Source: Micavibrio sp.
Lineage (GTDB): Bacteria; Pseudomonadota; Alphaproteobacteria; Micavibrionales; Micavibrionaceae
Assembly (NCBI GenBank): GCA_028290825.1
Contig: JAQGJB010000010.1
Location: 16,356 to 80,355, forward strand
Length of the DNA stretch: 64,000 bases
Direction: 5' to 3'
In this document: positions 35,975-45,053 of the stretch, piece by piece
Layout of the letters: every line of letters begins with the position of its first letter
Numbering within the stretch: position 1 is the stretch's first letter
Program-made: the position numbers and the translations under genes
The notes under the pieces: model-generated
Database searches by the model: none
What the model was told of the DNA's origin: nothing
What the model saw: only the letters and a program-made list of their open reading frames with translations

Positions 35975-36400
35975 AAGAGGGCCTATTGCTGCTACGCGAA
36001 AAAAGATGTGGCGGTTCAGGAGGTTATTATAGCACGCTGAAACCGGGAGAGGAGTCCCGTCTTTCGAAGTGGAAGACTATTTGAAACATTGAAACAGAAA
36101 AGCGGTCTTTTGCGCAAAAAAGAAACCAGACGAAAGACAAAAAAGAAACCACCGGGGACACCGGTGGTTTGCTAAGTTCAAGATCGGTTTCAGGAGAAAA
36201 CTAAAAACGACTGCTTAAAAAAAATCCTTTATTCGCTAGGCCCTGTAAGGCTCAAATCCGCTATTCTTGTCCACCCTTGGCGCCGTTTGCCGGCTTCTTT
36301 TTAAAATCTCACACAACCTGTTCATGGCTGCGAACGTCTATTCTTATAGTTTATCTAAAATTTTATGTAAATTCAAGTGATTTTTCTAATCTATATTAAC
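35975..36400. other. Intergenic region with no gene seen
   Basis: This 426-nt AT-rich stretch holds the upstream region of the dehydrogenase gene (35975-36060) and the perfect hairpin of the terminator at 36147-36170. I see no convincing reading frame; short frames lack ribosome sites. Confidence 0.5.
36147..36170 (-). terminator. Terminator downstream of rluD
   Basis: A perfect 10-bp stem (36147-36156 with 36161-36170) with a 4-nt loop is followed on the minus strand by a CTTTTTT tract. It lies about 230 nt after rluD. Confidence 0.7.
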
Positions 36401-37411
36401 TTATTGATCAAAAAGGGAAATAAGCTCAACCATGTCTTCCGGCGGATCGGTTTCGAACTCCATTTCCTCGTCGGTAATGGGGTGAATAAAGCGAATCCGG
36501 ACGGCGTGGAGAGCCTGGCGGGGGAATTTCTGAACCACTTCCTGCATTTCCGCCGGATAGCCCGCCTTCCGCATCAGGCTTCCCCGCGCGGTTTGTTGCA
36601 GCCCGTAGGTGGGGTCGCCAACAAGGGGGTGACCGATAGATTCCATATGCACACGGATCTGGTGAGTGCGTCCGCTTTCAAGTTCGCATTCAACAAGCGC
36701 AGCCGCTTCGTGAAAAACTTTCATGCGGCGGAAATGCGTGCGCGCCTCGCGCCCACCCTGAAACGGGATATGCATTTTCTGACGGTAAGTCGGATGGCGC
36801 GTAATCGGTTTATCAACCGTGCCCCGGATCAACGGCACGCGCCAGACAAGTGCGAGATAGGTGCGGCTCAGCGAACGGTCGGCAAGCTGTGCGGACAAGC
36901 CCTTGTGCGCGGCATCGTTTTTCGCCACAACCATTAGCCCCGATGTATCGCGGTCCAAACGATGCACGATGCCGGGGCGTGCAACGCCGCCGATGCCGGA
37001 AAGCGTATCGCCGCAATGATAAATCAATGCATTCACCAATGTTCCGGTCCAATTTCCCGCGCCGGGATGAACGACAAGCCCAACCTGTTTATTGATGACC
37101 AGCATGTCATCATCTTCGTAGATGATATCGAGCGGAATGTTCTCGCCCTGCGGAACGGCGTCGACGGGCGGCGGCACATTCAGGGAAATCACCTGCCCCG
37201 CGTTGACGGCGATGGAGGGCTTGGTGCAGACCTCCCCGTCCAGAACGACTTCCCCATCGTCAATCAATGCCTTGAGGCGCGAACGCGAATGTTCCGGGCA
37301 GAGTGTCGCCAGAACCTTGTCCATGCGCAGACCCGCCAGTTCGTCCGGAACGGTGAAGTCCTGTACATCGTCGTCGGCGGTGATTTCGGTGGCGATGGTT
37401 TCTGTGGTCAT
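36401..37411 (-). CDS. rluD: Ribosomal large subunit pseudouridine synthase D
   Basis: The product has 336 residues from the ATG at 37411; the frame is open farther upstream but that extension overlaps the neighbouring gene and has no family resemblance. An S4 domain at the N terminus (MDKVLATLCPEHSRSRLKAL) is followed by the catalytic PGIVHRLDRDTSGLMVVAKN with the active aspartate. It then has SGRTHQIRVHMESIGHPLVG and an ordinary C terminus. It makes pseudouridines in 23S rRNA helix 69. Confidence 0.93.
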   Translation of the reverse strand: MTTETIATEITADDDVQDFTVPDELAGLRMDKVLATLCPEHSRSRLKALIDDGEVVLDGEVCTKPSIAVNAGQVISLNVPPPVDAVPQGENIPLDIIYEDDDMLVINKQVGLVVHPGAGNWTGTLVNALIYHCGDTLSGIGGVARPGIVHRLDRDTSGLMVVAKNDAAHKGLSAQLADRSLSRTYLALVWRVPLIRGTVDKPITRHPTYRQKMHIPFQGGREARTHFRRMKVFHEAAALVECELESGRTHQIRVHMESIGHPLVGDPTYGLQQTARGSLMRKAGYPAEMQEVVQKFPRQALHAVRIRFIHPITDEEMEFETDPPEDMVELISLFDQ

Positions 37412-37521
37412 GATGGTGGCATTAGTAGCTGAAATGGCGGTGACATTAAACCTAATTCCACCCTGCCCCATCAACATTCCCTGTGTCTGGCACAGGCCCG
37501 GAGGGGTGGTTTCCCCCCTGA

Positions 37522-38937
37522 TTAAGGCTCCGCCCGTTCGGCCCTGATCACGCAAGGATCATTATAGGCAGGCAGCGGTGTGGCGGCGAAAACCCACCCC
37601 TGCGTCCGCATTGTATCCGGGGCGGCGGGCCCGCTTTCGGGTTTTACAGGTCCGATCATCTGCTGCCGGGCGATGCGCTGGGACGCGGTTTCCTTTTTGC
37701 CGGTGCCGTCAATCACTGCATCGATGGTGGCAATCACCAGACGCTCGCGGCTGCCGCCCGCAATAAGCTGCACCGCCTCGGCTCGTTTGCCCTGCATATA
37801 CGCCTCATCCCCCATCACTTCGCCGCGCGGGGAAAGCGTGATCAGGCGGATATGATTGCTGCCGTCCTCGTCGCCGCGCTTGACGGTCGCGTTGGCCATG
37901 ATCATAACGCGTCCGTCGTCTTCAGCCAGGGCCGACCTGGCATCGAGGTTATAATTGGTCGCCCGCACGTAACGCTGCCATACGGTTTCCGAAGCCCCGT
38001 CAAGTTCCATGACCCAGGCGGCTCCGGGGCTGTCGCCATAGGGCATGACCTGTCCCACGGCCACAATATGATCGCCGTCCGGTGCGCCGCGCTTTACCGT
38101 TACGGAACGCAGAATGGCGTTGTGGCCGCGCGGATAAGTTTTCTGCCAGGTGATCGTGCCGTCGTCGTTCAGACCCATCAGCCATCCGGCCATGCGGCCA
38201 TCTTCGTTGCGCACCCGCCCTGCCGCAACGAAATGTTTTCCATCCAGCGCCGTGACATTATTGATCTGGTTTGCGATGCCGGGGCGGTAGGCCCGTTTCC
38301 AAAGAACCTTGCCGCCCTCGCTGATGCGGAACAAAAGACCATATTCGTCAAGATTGTCACGGCGGTTCACGGCATGGACAATGGCAATATAAGACTTACC
38401 GTCCCCGGCAAGAGTCAGCCCCGCCGTCTGATAATCAAAATTTGTGTCTTTCAGTATGATGTCTGAGCGGAAGACACGGTCGCGGCCATAGCGGGCCAGG
38501 CGTGTCGCCTTTTCGTCCCCCTTCTTGCCGGTCAGGATAGTGGAGGCAATGATGTACCCACCATCTTTCAAAGGCATGATCGCGCCGGAGCGTTCCCCCG
38601 TCCCGGCCTTGATGCGTTTATCATCAATAACGCGCGCACGGCTGTCGAGTTCGACGAGGATGTCGTTGGCGGCTTTATAATCCACGCTCTGCTCCTGCCC
38701 GGCGGCGAGGATATTGCCGTTGCCAAGAACCACAGCACCGGAGAACCGGATATTCTGGGCTGTCTTGTCGGCGAACTGCGCATCCCAGATGGTCGGTGTG
38801 CCGAAGGAGGGAACGTTCAAGGTCACAATGGCTTCCGGATCGGGGCGGCAAACGATCACCAGCGGAGGCCCGGCAGCAAAGGCGGGTGCCGCAGAGATCG
38901 CAAGGCAAAAAGCCAGAAGGGGTAATCTGAGGTTCAT
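37522..38937 (-). CDS. Secreted protein with propeller-like repeats, unknown
   Basis: The product has 471 residues with a clear signal peptide (LPLLAFCLAISAAPAFAAGP). Repeated short blades (KDGGYIIASTILTG, NNVTALDGKHFVAAGRV, TWQKTYPRG) recall PQQ or delta-60-type beta propellers found in periplasmic proteins that read out or record values. No catalytic motif is seen. It ends 110 nt upstream of the chosen rluD start. Confidence 0.65.
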   Translation of the reverse strand: MNLRLPLLAFCLAISAAPAFAAGPPLVIVCRPDPEAIVTLNVPSFGTPTIWDAQFADKTAQNIRFSGAVVLGNGNILAAGQEQSVDYKAANDILVELDSRARVIDDKRIKAGTGERSGAIMPLKDGGYIIASTILTGKKGDEKATRLARYGRDRVFRSDIILKDTNFDYQTAGLTLAGDGKSYIAIVHAVNRRDNLDEYGLLFRISEGGKVLWKRAYRPGIANQINNVTALDGKHFVAAGRVRNEDGRMAGWLMGLNDDGTITWQKTYPRGHNAILRSVTVKRGAPDGDHIVAVGQVMPYGDSPGAAWVMELDGASETVWQRYVRATNYNLDARSALAEDDGRVMIMANATVKRGDEDGSNHIRLITLSPRGEVMGDEAYMQGKRAEAVQLIAGGSRERLVIATIDAVIDGTGKKETASQRIARQQMIGPVKPESGPAAPDTMRTQGWVFAATPLPAYNDPCVIRAERAEP

Positions 38938-39073
38938 GGGCCAAGTTTAAAGCATTTCCACAGGAGATCAAATCATCTCAAAACGGCTGGCGGTTATGAT
39001 TGATGCATCTGTATAATTCGCCTGAAATCCGTTTATAATGCGGGCGCAACATTACAGGGATTCCCATTCTATT

Positions 39074-40126
39074 ATGCGTATTCTTATCATCAGCGACGCC
39101 TGGAGTCCGCAGGTCAACGGCGTTGTGCGCACCTATGAAGACCTCATCCCGCATCTTGAGGCGGCCAATCATATCGTCAAAGTCATCGGCCCCGCCGATT
39201 TCAAACGCCGACGTCCCCTGCCCGGCTATCCGGAGATTGAACTGGTTCTTTTGCCAGGCGGGGCCTTAAAAAAACTCGTCGATGATTTCCGTCCCGATAC
39301 TATCCATATCGCGACCGAGGGGCCGCTCGGCTGGTCGGCGCGGCGGCTTTGCCTCAGGCGCGGATGGCCCTTCACCACCGCGTATCACACTCATTTCCCC
39401 GATTATGTCGCCCTGCGCGCCGCAAAAAAATGGCCCGCGCTTCACGATCCGGTGAAGAAATGCGCGATCCGCCTGATCCGGCGGTTTCATGCGCCGTCGC
39501 ATGGGGTCCTGACCACGACCGCCAGCGTGGAAAAAACGCTCAGGAAATACGGTTTTGAAACGCCCCTTTTCCGCCTGACCCGCGGGGTTGATACGGAATT
39601 GTTTCATCCGGGACCCAGGACTCTGTTTACAGATATGAAACGCCCGGTTGCCCTTTATGTCGGGCGGGTCGCGATCGAGAAAAACATCGCCGCATTCCTG
39701 TCTATGAAATGGGCGGGCAGCAAGGTCGTTGTCGGTCACGGGCCGGACCTCGGGGATTTGAAAAAACGCTACCCCGATATCGTCTTTACAGGAATACGGA
39801 AAGGGCATGAACTGGCAGAGCATTTCCGGTCGGCGGATATTTTTGTCTTCCCCTCGCGCACCGATACATTCGGTCTGGTCCTTATTGAGGCCATGGCGTG
39901 CGGCCTGCCTCTGGCCGGTTATCCGGTCAGTGGGCCGGGTGATATCGTGACGCAACCGTTGCTCGGCTCAGTAAATAAGAATCTGGCAATTGCGGCGCAG
40001 GAGGCCTTCGCCGCACCAGGATCGGGTGATGATCGCTTTGCCTATTTGCAGGAAACGTATAACTGGAATCTGGCACGGGAGCAGTTCGAAGCCGCTATTG
40101 AAACAGCCTGTATCGCTTATAATTAG
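39074..40126 (+). CDS. Glycosyltransferase, GT4 family
   Basis: The product has 350 residues from the ATG at 39074 that gives MRILIISDAWSPQVNGVVRT; a start 12 codons earlier adds unrelated sequence. The N-terminal SDAWSPQVNGVVRT, YVGRVAIEKNI and FVFPSRTDTFGLVLIEAMACG are typical of GT4 (GT-B fold, retaining) enzymes. It is close to alpha-mannosyltransferases and digalactosyl-type enzymes that act on lipids. It would glycosylate a membrane lipid or surface glycan. Donor and acceptor cannot be told. Confidence 0.88.
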   Translation: MRILIISDAWSPQVNGVVRTYEDLIPHLEAANHIVKVIGPADFKRRRPLPGYPEIELVLLPGGALKKLVDDFRPDTIHIATEGPLGWSARRLCLRRGWPFTTAYHTHFPDYVALRAAKKWPALHDPVKKCAIRLIRRFHAPSHGVLTTTASVEKTLRKYGFETPLFRLTRGVDTELFHPGPRTLFTDMKRPVALYVGRVAIEKNIAAFLSMKWAGSKVVVGHGPDLGDLKKRYPDIVFTGIRKGHELAEHFRSADIFVFPSRTDTFGLVLIEAMACGLPLAGYPVSGPGDIVTQPLLGSVNKNLAIAAQEAFAAPGSGDDRFAYLQETYNWNLAREQFEAAIETACIAYN

Positions 40127-40149
40127 CATATGATACGTATCGTTTCCGA

Positions 40150-41115
40150 TTATCGCAGATTTCGAGACAAGGTGTTCGATAACCCAACCAAGGCGATAAA
40201 TGGATGCAAAATCAAAAAGGTAGGGATCTTTTTGAGATAATCAACATAACGGCCGTCCCCTTCAAAATTTTCGCGGAAGCCTGAGGTGAAGAATGCCTCG
40301 CCCAACTGTAGACAGATTCCCCCGGCAATATAAATTCCGCCAAACGTCCCTAATGTGAGCGCAATATTGCGCGCCACGTTGCCCATGAAGTCCAGCATGA
40401 TGTCGAGAGATTCAATACACAACGCATCGGATTCATCTAAAGCAGCTTTGCTGATTTCTTCCGCACTCCGATCAGGCAGGTCACCGCGGCTATCCAGGAT
40501 ACGCAGGGCATCATAAATATTGACCAGCCCCTTCCCTGAACAAACCCTCTCCGCCGAGACATGCCGGTATTTACTTTTCAGGGTCACAAGCACATCGAAC
40601 TCGCGCTGCGTCCGGGCTGCGGCGGTCACATGACCACCCTCACCCGGTACCGGCATATAATGATCACCAGTCCAGATCAGCGATGCCACCCCAAGGCCCG
40701 TTCCCGGCCCTATAATCCCGATCTGTCCGTTCGGCACCGGCGCGGTCGCCGGGCCAACCGGGCGAACCATGTCCGGTGCCAGATGCGGAACCCCGAGAGC
40801 CACCGCCTCGAAATCGTTCATAACCTGCAGATAGGAAAGGCCGAGGGCCAACCGGGTTTCCTCGACTGAGAATGTCCAGGGGTGATTTGTCATGGCCACG
40901 ATATCGCCGATCACCGGCCCCGCCACCGCAATCGCCCCGGCATGAACCGCCGGATTGCCGCGTTCCGCCAGATAAGCCTGCGCCGCTGCGGCCAGCCCCG
41001 GGTAGGCGGTGCATTTATAGACCTTTTCATCGCGGTAAACCCCATCCGCCCCGCACAGGGCAAAACGGGCATTGGTCGCGCCGATATCGGCGATTAATCC
41101 TGTCTTTACACTCAT
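40150..41115 (-). CDS. glk: Glucokinase
   Basis: The product has 321 residues from the ATG at 41115 that gives MSVKTGLIADIGATNARFAL. The longer upstream frame lies in the cpdR promoter and gene. The phosphate-binding DIGATNARF, GPGTGLGVASLIW and YMPVPGEGGHV are those of the bacterial glucokinase family. It phosphorylates glucose with ATP in the cytoplasm. It is divergent from cpdR and convergent with the GT4 gene. Confidence 0.93.
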   Translation of the reverse strand: MSVKTGLIADIGATNARFALCGADGVYRDEKVYKCTAYPGLAAAAQAYLAERGNPAVHAGAIAVAGPVIGDIVAMTNHPWTFSVEETRLALGLSYLQVMNDFEAVALGVPHLAPDMVRPVGPATAPVPNGQIGIIGPGTGLGVASLIWTGDHYMPVPGEGGHVTAAARTQREFDVLVTLKSKYRHVSAERVCSGKGLVNIYDALRILDSRGDLPDRSAEEISKAALDESDALCIESLDIMLDFMGNVARNIALTLGTFGGIYIAGGICLQLGEAFFTSGFRENFEGDGRYVDYLKKIPTFLILHPFIALVGLSNTLSRNLR

Positions 41116-41133
41116 ATTTGTCTTTATACAGGC

Positions 41134-41164
41134 TTGACACGGGGATGCAAAGGCACGAGATAAA
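41134..41164 (+). promoter_or_regulatory. Possible promoter of cpdR
   Basis: A perfect TTGACA at 41134-41139 is followed by GATAAA at 41159-41164 (19-nt spacer, longer than usual). The start codon of cpdR lies 23 nt downstream. Confidence 0.4.
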
Positions 41165-41187
41165 AGGGCCTTCATTAAGAGAGTTTT

Positions 41188-41553
41188 ATGGCCAGAATCC
41201 TGATCGCCGAAGATGATGCGTCGATGCGCAATTTTCTGTCCCTCGCCCTGACCCGGGCGGGACACGAAGTCGACGCGCGCGAAGACGGCCTCGATGCTCT
41301 CTCCGCGCTTCAGGAAGGGCTGAGCTTCGACCTCCTCCTCGCCGATATCGTCATGCCCGGCATGGACGGAATCGAACTCTCCCAAAAGGCAGCGGCCCTG
41401 GCCCCGGCCCTTAAAGTTATGTTTATTACCGGATTCGCCGCCGTAGCGCTCGATAAAGCCGGATCAACCCCCGAACCCGGCGCGAAAGTAATGTCCAAAC
41501 CTTTCCATTTAAAAGATCTGGTCGATCAAATCGAACATCTTCTTGCCGCCTGA
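41188..41553 (+). CDS. cpdR: CpdR-type single-domain response regulator
   Basis: The product has 121 residues forming one receiver domain and no output domain. Acidic pocket D9, D10, phosphoacceptor D53 (LLADIVMPGMDG), T81 region (MFITGFAAVA) and K104 (SKPF) are all in place. The FITGFAAVAL and SKPFHLKDLVDQIE strings are those of CpdR, which in Caulobacter steers the ClpXP protease to cell-cycle targets when unphosphorylated. The C terminus LLAA ends in the Ala-Ala of a ClpXP-type tail. Confidence 0.9.
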   Translation: MARILIAEDDASMRNFLSLALTRAGHEVDAREDGLDALSALQEGLSFDLLLADIVMPGMDGIELSQKAAALAPALKVMFITGFAAVALDKAGSTPEPGAKVMSKPFHLKDLVDQIEHLLAA

Positions 41554-41614
41554 CGCATAAATCGCTTGAAACCCCCGCCGATTTCTGGTTTTCATAGGGG
41601 CCCTCAAACGGGAC

Positions 41615-41689
41615 GCGCAATTAGCTCAGCGGTAGAGCACTATGTTGACATCGTAGGGGTCACAGGTTCAATCCCTGTATTGCGCACCA
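41615..41689 (+). tRNA. tRNA-Val(GAC)
   Basis: The 75-nt cloverleaf has acceptor GCGCAAT paired with ATTGCGC, D arm AGCTCAGCGGTAGAGC, an anticodon stem CTATG/CGTAG with loop TTGACAT (anticodon GAC), and T loop GGTTCAATCCC. CCA is encoded. Confidence 0.96.
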
Positions 41690-41787
41690 TTATTTTCCCC
41701 CATTTTGCCATCTTTTGCTTTTATTATAATGTCATGACGCTTGTCAGACAGAATCACAGGGTGGCATTTCAGGGAGAGGATCTATTT

Positions 41788-42504
41788 ATGAGAGTTTTTT
41801 TATTTAACATTGTAATAACCGGGGTTCTTCTTGCCGCAGTACCGGCGCAGGCATTTCCGTTTGGGAAAAAGAATGAGGCGTCCGCCACCACCTCGAAAGA
41901 CGGAAACGGGACCGCATCCTCCGGTGTATATTTAAGCGAACGTTTTCGTGCTCTTGATAGCAATCACGACGGCAAGGTCAGCCAGGAGGAATACATTCAC
42001 GAAGTGGCCGAGCAGTTTAAATCCATGGATGCAAATAAAGATTCAAGCTTGTCACCGGATGAGGTCGATTTTCCACCCGGCACGCCGGACCAGATGAAGG
42101 CCACTTTGCGCAGCCAAATGGAGCAGCGTGAGACAATGATGAAAAAGCGTCGCGAGGAACAGGACGCACGGATGCAGGCCGATATAAAGAGAATGAATGA
42201 CGAACATGCCGCCGCGCAGAAGAAAGCCGCAGCCGCCACCGCCGCACCCCCTGCCGCCGCTGCACCGGCTGCACCTGCAATAGCAAAAACAGAGACACCC
42301 AAAGCGGACGCACCGCCCACCGCGAGCGCCGCCAGACAGCCGACCTTTACATCGGCAACCGCCCCTACAATAACGGCGCCTGCGTTTACCTCGTCCAACG
42401 CCGGGAAGACAGTGACATCAAACGGGGCGTCGCATATCACTGCGCCTACAACAACAACGAAGACGACGACACAGACGGTACCGGCAACCGGGCATAAGCC
42501 CTGA
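41788..42504 (+). CDS. Secreted EF-hand protein with Thr/Ala-rich tail
   Basis: The product has 238 residues from the ATG behind AGGGAGAGGA. The signal peptide is at 1-22 (FNIVITGVLLAAVPAQAF). Two canonical EF-hand loops follow: D57-N59-D61-K63-S65-E68 and D81-N83-D85-S87-S89-E92. Next come a charged coiled-coil part (MEQRETMMKKRREEQDARM) and a low-complexity Ala/Pro then Thr-rich C-terminal third. Calcium-binding in the periplasm or outside is likely; partner unknown. Confidence 0.8.
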   Translation: MRVFLFNIVITGVLLAAVPAQAFPFGKKNEASATTSKDGNGTASSGVYLSERFRALDSNHDGKVSQEEYIHEVAEQFKSMDANKDSSLSPDEVDFPPGTPDQMKATLRSQMEQRETMMKKRREEQDARMQADIKRMNDEHAAAQKKAAAATAAPPAAAAPAAPAIAKTETPKADAPPTASAARQPTFTSATAPTITAPAFTSSNAGKTVTSNGASHITAPTTTTKTTTQTVPATGHKP

Positions 42505-42516
42505 AACCGGGTGATA

Positions 42517-42545
42517 AAAAAGGGCGGAAATGATCCGCCCTTTTT
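42517..42545. terminator. Bidirectional terminator
   Basis: A 12-bp stem (42517-42528 with 42534-42545) with A and T arms serves the convergent EF-hand and peptidoglycan-binding genes. Confidence 0.85.
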
Positions 42546-42566
42546 ATTAATTCAGCCGCAGTGAAA

Positions 42567-43034
42567 TCAGTGTTTGTCTTTGGTAACGGTTTTTTCGCCG
42601 TTCAGGACCACAGCCTTGTTTGCGGCTTTGATTTTATGGCGCGGTGCGTGCCTTGGTGTTTTTCCTGGCGTAACGTCAGTTGAAACTTTTTCTTTTGCGA
42701 TATTGTGCAGACCGAGCTTTGTGATCGTTGCATCAGTCAGCGTGCCGGTGACGGGAAGACCGTTAGCGCTCTGATATGAGGCCAGCGCGTTTTCTGTCAT
42801 CGGGCTCCAGTTACCGGTTACGGTCCCCTTGTAGAAGCCGCTGTCGCGCAGGGATTGCTGCAGAACCTGAATTTCCTTAGCGGACAGCGCATAGTTATGC
42901 ATCATCCGGGCATGGTGCTTTTTGTGATGAACCGGTTTTGTGGTTTCAGTTTTTGTTACGCTGTCGGCCATTGCGTTGGCAGAAGCAAGACTGACCACGG
43001 CTGCGAAAATAGCGGTGTAGACGATGCGATTCAT
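42567..43034 (-). CDS. Secreted peptidoglycan-binding domain protein
   Basis: The product has 155 residues. A signal peptide (IFAAVVSLASANAMA) precedes a His/Lys-rich stretch (KPVHHKKHHARMMH) and a single PG-binding-1 type domain (LQQSLRDSGFYKGTVTGNW, ALASYQSANGLPVTG). The C terminus is basic. It would lie in the periplasm and bind the cell wall. No enzymatic domain is attached. Confidence 0.82.
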   Translation of the reverse strand: MNRIVYTAIFAAVVSLASANAMADSVTKTETTKPVHHKKHHARMMHNYALSAKEIQVLQQSLRDSGFYKGTVTGNWSPMTENALASYQSANGLPVTGTLTDATITKLGLHNIAKEKVSTDVTPGKTPRHAPRHKIKAANKAVVLNGEKTVTKDKH

Positions 43035-43282
43035 ATTAAAGCTCTCCTGGAAGGTTGTAACAAAGTGGGGGGGGTTGGTAAGAAATGCGTCTCTCTAGGA
43101 TAAGCGAGAAAAAAATTAAAAAAAGGGTGTAAAATCAAAATCTTCCAGATTCTATTCACACATTTTCATAAGCCAATTTGAGTGAATCCGGTAATTAGGC
43201 ATGGGCAAGTTTGAACGCATCGGCTATACTTGATAAAACGAAGCGCCCCTCTTCCACCCTCCTGCTGACTGATATCACAGCC
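43035..43282. other. Divergent intergenic region, no gene seen
   Basis: About 250 nt of AT-rich sequence separate the peptidoglycan-binding gene and the CpaC-N-like gene. It must hold both promoters. A CTCTCCTGGAAGG segment gives the ribosome site of the leftward gene; no clear promoter boxes stood out. Confidence 0.4.
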
Positions 43283-44116
43283 ATGAAAACATCAATGTTC
43301 TCCGGTTTTCCGGTCGTCACCGATTTTGCCCGGTTCCTGTTTGGCGCGGCTATCGCTTGTTTTGTTTTATCCTGCGCTATCCCTGCGATTGCGGCAGACG
43401 CCGCCACGGAAAAAGGCGCGCCGACTACCACCGTACACAAACTGAATGAAGCGCCTCCTGTGGTCGACAATCCTGTAACCGTGTCACCGGGCACCGGAAC
43501 ATTCCAGGGATTGATCCCGCCTGCAGGAAGCGCCGTCGCGAACCCGCCGCATGCCGCCGACAAAAGCACAGCCCCGTCCCCAACACCCACCGCCACAGTG
43601 CGTTACGGCGCGGCCAAGCCGGACGGCGAGGATACGCATCCGCCGCTGAACCTCTCCGCCGACCGTGCGGAGCTGGTCCGGCTTGATACCGAGGCATCGT
43701 CGGTTATCGTCGGCAATCCTGAAACCGTCAACATCCAGATGGAGAACCGAAAATTGCTGGTCCTCACCCCGGCCAAGGCGGGGGCGACCTATTTGAGTGT
43801 GCTTGATGATGCCGGCAATGTTGTCATGCAACGCCACATCATTGTCTCCAGCCCGAAAAACAACTACATCCGCATCCGCCGCAGCTGTAACGGAAGCGCT
43901 AAGAACTGCCAGCAGACAAGCGTTTATTACTGCCCCGGCATGTGTCATGCGGTTGGCGGTGAAAACAGCAGCAATAACGGCGGAACGGCTGCCTCTTCCG
44001 GTGCCGGCGAAGGTGCCGCGGCTGAAACCACACCGCCGACAACCGGCGCGGAACCTACAGCTCCGGCAACGACCGCCGCACCGGCGTCCGCACCGCCCGT
44101 AAACCCGACCTATTAA
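43283..44116 (+). CDS. CpaC N-terminal domain-like pilus protein (no secretin domain)
   Basis: The product has 277 residues from the ATG at 43283, giving a signal peptide (FGAAIACFVLSCAIPAIAAD). Residues about 125-200 match the pilus-formation N-terminal domain that opens CpaC secretins: LSADRAELVRLDTEASSVIV, NPETVNIQMENRKLLVLTPA, GATYLSVLDDAGNVV. The secretin part is missing. A Cys-rich segment (CNGSAKNCQQTSVYYCPGMC) and an Ala/Pro/Thr tail follow. It lies before tadD and would act with the Tad secretin. Confidence 0.8.
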   Translation: MKTSMFSGFPVVTDFARFLFGAAIACFVLSCAIPAIAADAATEKGAPTTTVHKLNEAPPVVDNPVTVSPGTGTFQGLIPPAGSAVANPPHAADKSTAPSPTPTATVRYGAAKPDGEDTHPPLNLSADRAELVRLDTEASSVIVGNPETVNIQMENRKLLVLTPAKAGATYLSVLDDAGNVVMQRHIIVSSPKNNYIRIRRSCNGSAKNCQQTSVYYCPGMCHAVGGENSSNNGGTAASSGAGEGAAAETTPPTTGAEPTAPATTAAPASAPPVNPTY

Positions 44117-44153
44117 TTTAAAACCTGAACTTATCTTCTAGAGGCCCAAGACA

Positions 44154-45044
44154 ATGTCTGCACCATCATCTCCCTTCCGCTTCATGACCCTTATGCTTCT
44201 TTCCGGGACGGCGCTTATGCTGACGGCATGCGGCACGACACCGGCGAAAGGCCCGAACACAAGCAAAATTGTCGAGCAGCCCTCCGCTAATCAAGGCGGT
44301 GAATCACTGGCCAGCGCCGAGAAGGCCTACAAAAAGAATTCCGATGATGCCGGAGCCGCCATCCGTTATTCCCGCGCCCTGCGTGAGGCCGGGCGGTATT
44401 CCCGTGCCTCGATCATCATGACGCCGTTCGCCAAGGATGACCGCAAGCCGAGCGCCGCCGCAAAGAGTGAATTCGCTGCCGTGCAGGTTGCGCTTGGCAA
44501 TTACGATGTCGCGGCTGATTCCGCGCGTAAATCCATCGCGATGAACGACAAATCATGGCAGGCCCACCACATCCTCGGCATCGCGCTTGACGCCAAGGGG
44601 GATAACGCTAATGCGGAGAAATCGCTGCGCAAGGCGCTTGAACTCGCCCCGCCGGAGCAGCAGACCGCCATCCTCAATAATCTGGGCCTGAACCTGGCCG
44701 CGCAAGGCTTCCTGGATGAAGCCGCCGAAACATTGCGCAAGGCCCTGGCCACCGCGCCGGACCGCGGCGAGGTTGAGCGTAACCTTCGCATCGTTTCCGC
44801 CCTGCGTCAGAGCGGCGGGCGCGCGCCAAGCTATATGCAGACTTACCGCGATGCGCAGATGAAGAAAGATGCCGAGGCCACAGCCGCTGCGGAGAAAAAA
44901 GCGGCCGCGAAGGCAGCCGCCGCAAAGGCCAAAGCCGATAGCAGCGGCGACGAGGAAGCAATTGTTGCGCCCCTCAAATCAACAGACAAGGCGACGAAGA
45001 CCGAAGACGCGCCCGCACCTGCGAAAAAGCCACAATATAATTAA
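44154..45044 (+). CDS. tadD: Flp pilus assembly protein TadD (TPR lipoprotein)
   Basis: The product has 296 residues. Lipoprotein signal LSGTALMLTACG is followed by TPR-type repeats (AAIRYSRALREAGRYSRA, SWQAHHILGIALDAKGDNAN, AILNNLGLNLAAQGFLDEA) and an Ala/Lys-rich C terminus. TadD is a lipid-anchored TPR protein that helps the secretin localise. It is transcribed with the preceding gene and meets tadC tail to tail, 9 nt apart. Confidence 0.85.
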   Translation: MSAPSSPFRFMTLMLLSGTALMLTACGTTPAKGPNTSKIVEQPSANQGGESLASAEKAYKKNSDDAGAAIRYSRALREAGRYSRASIIMTPFAKDDRKPSAAAKSEFAAVQVALGNYDVAADSARKSIAMNDKSWQAHHILGIALDAKGDNANAEKSLRKALELAPPEQQTAILNNLGLNLAAQGFLDEAAETLRKALATAPDRGEVERNLRIVSALRQSGGRAPSYMQTYRDAQMKKDAEATAAAEKKAAAKAAAAKAKADSSGDEEAIVAPLKSTDKATKTEDAPAPAKKPQYN

Positions 45045-45053
45045 GGTCCTGCT

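Noticed and set aside
36180..36340. Short minus-strand reading frames ending in a KKKPANGAKGGQE-like string
   Set aside because: The frame with this ending opens after a TGA and has no start codon, and the ATG-led frame beside it gives only 29 residues without a ribosome site.
41566..41596. TTGAAA and TTCATA as a promoter for tRNA-Val
   Set aside because: The -10 match is weak and the spacer is 19 nt; cpdR transcription could equally read into the tRNA.
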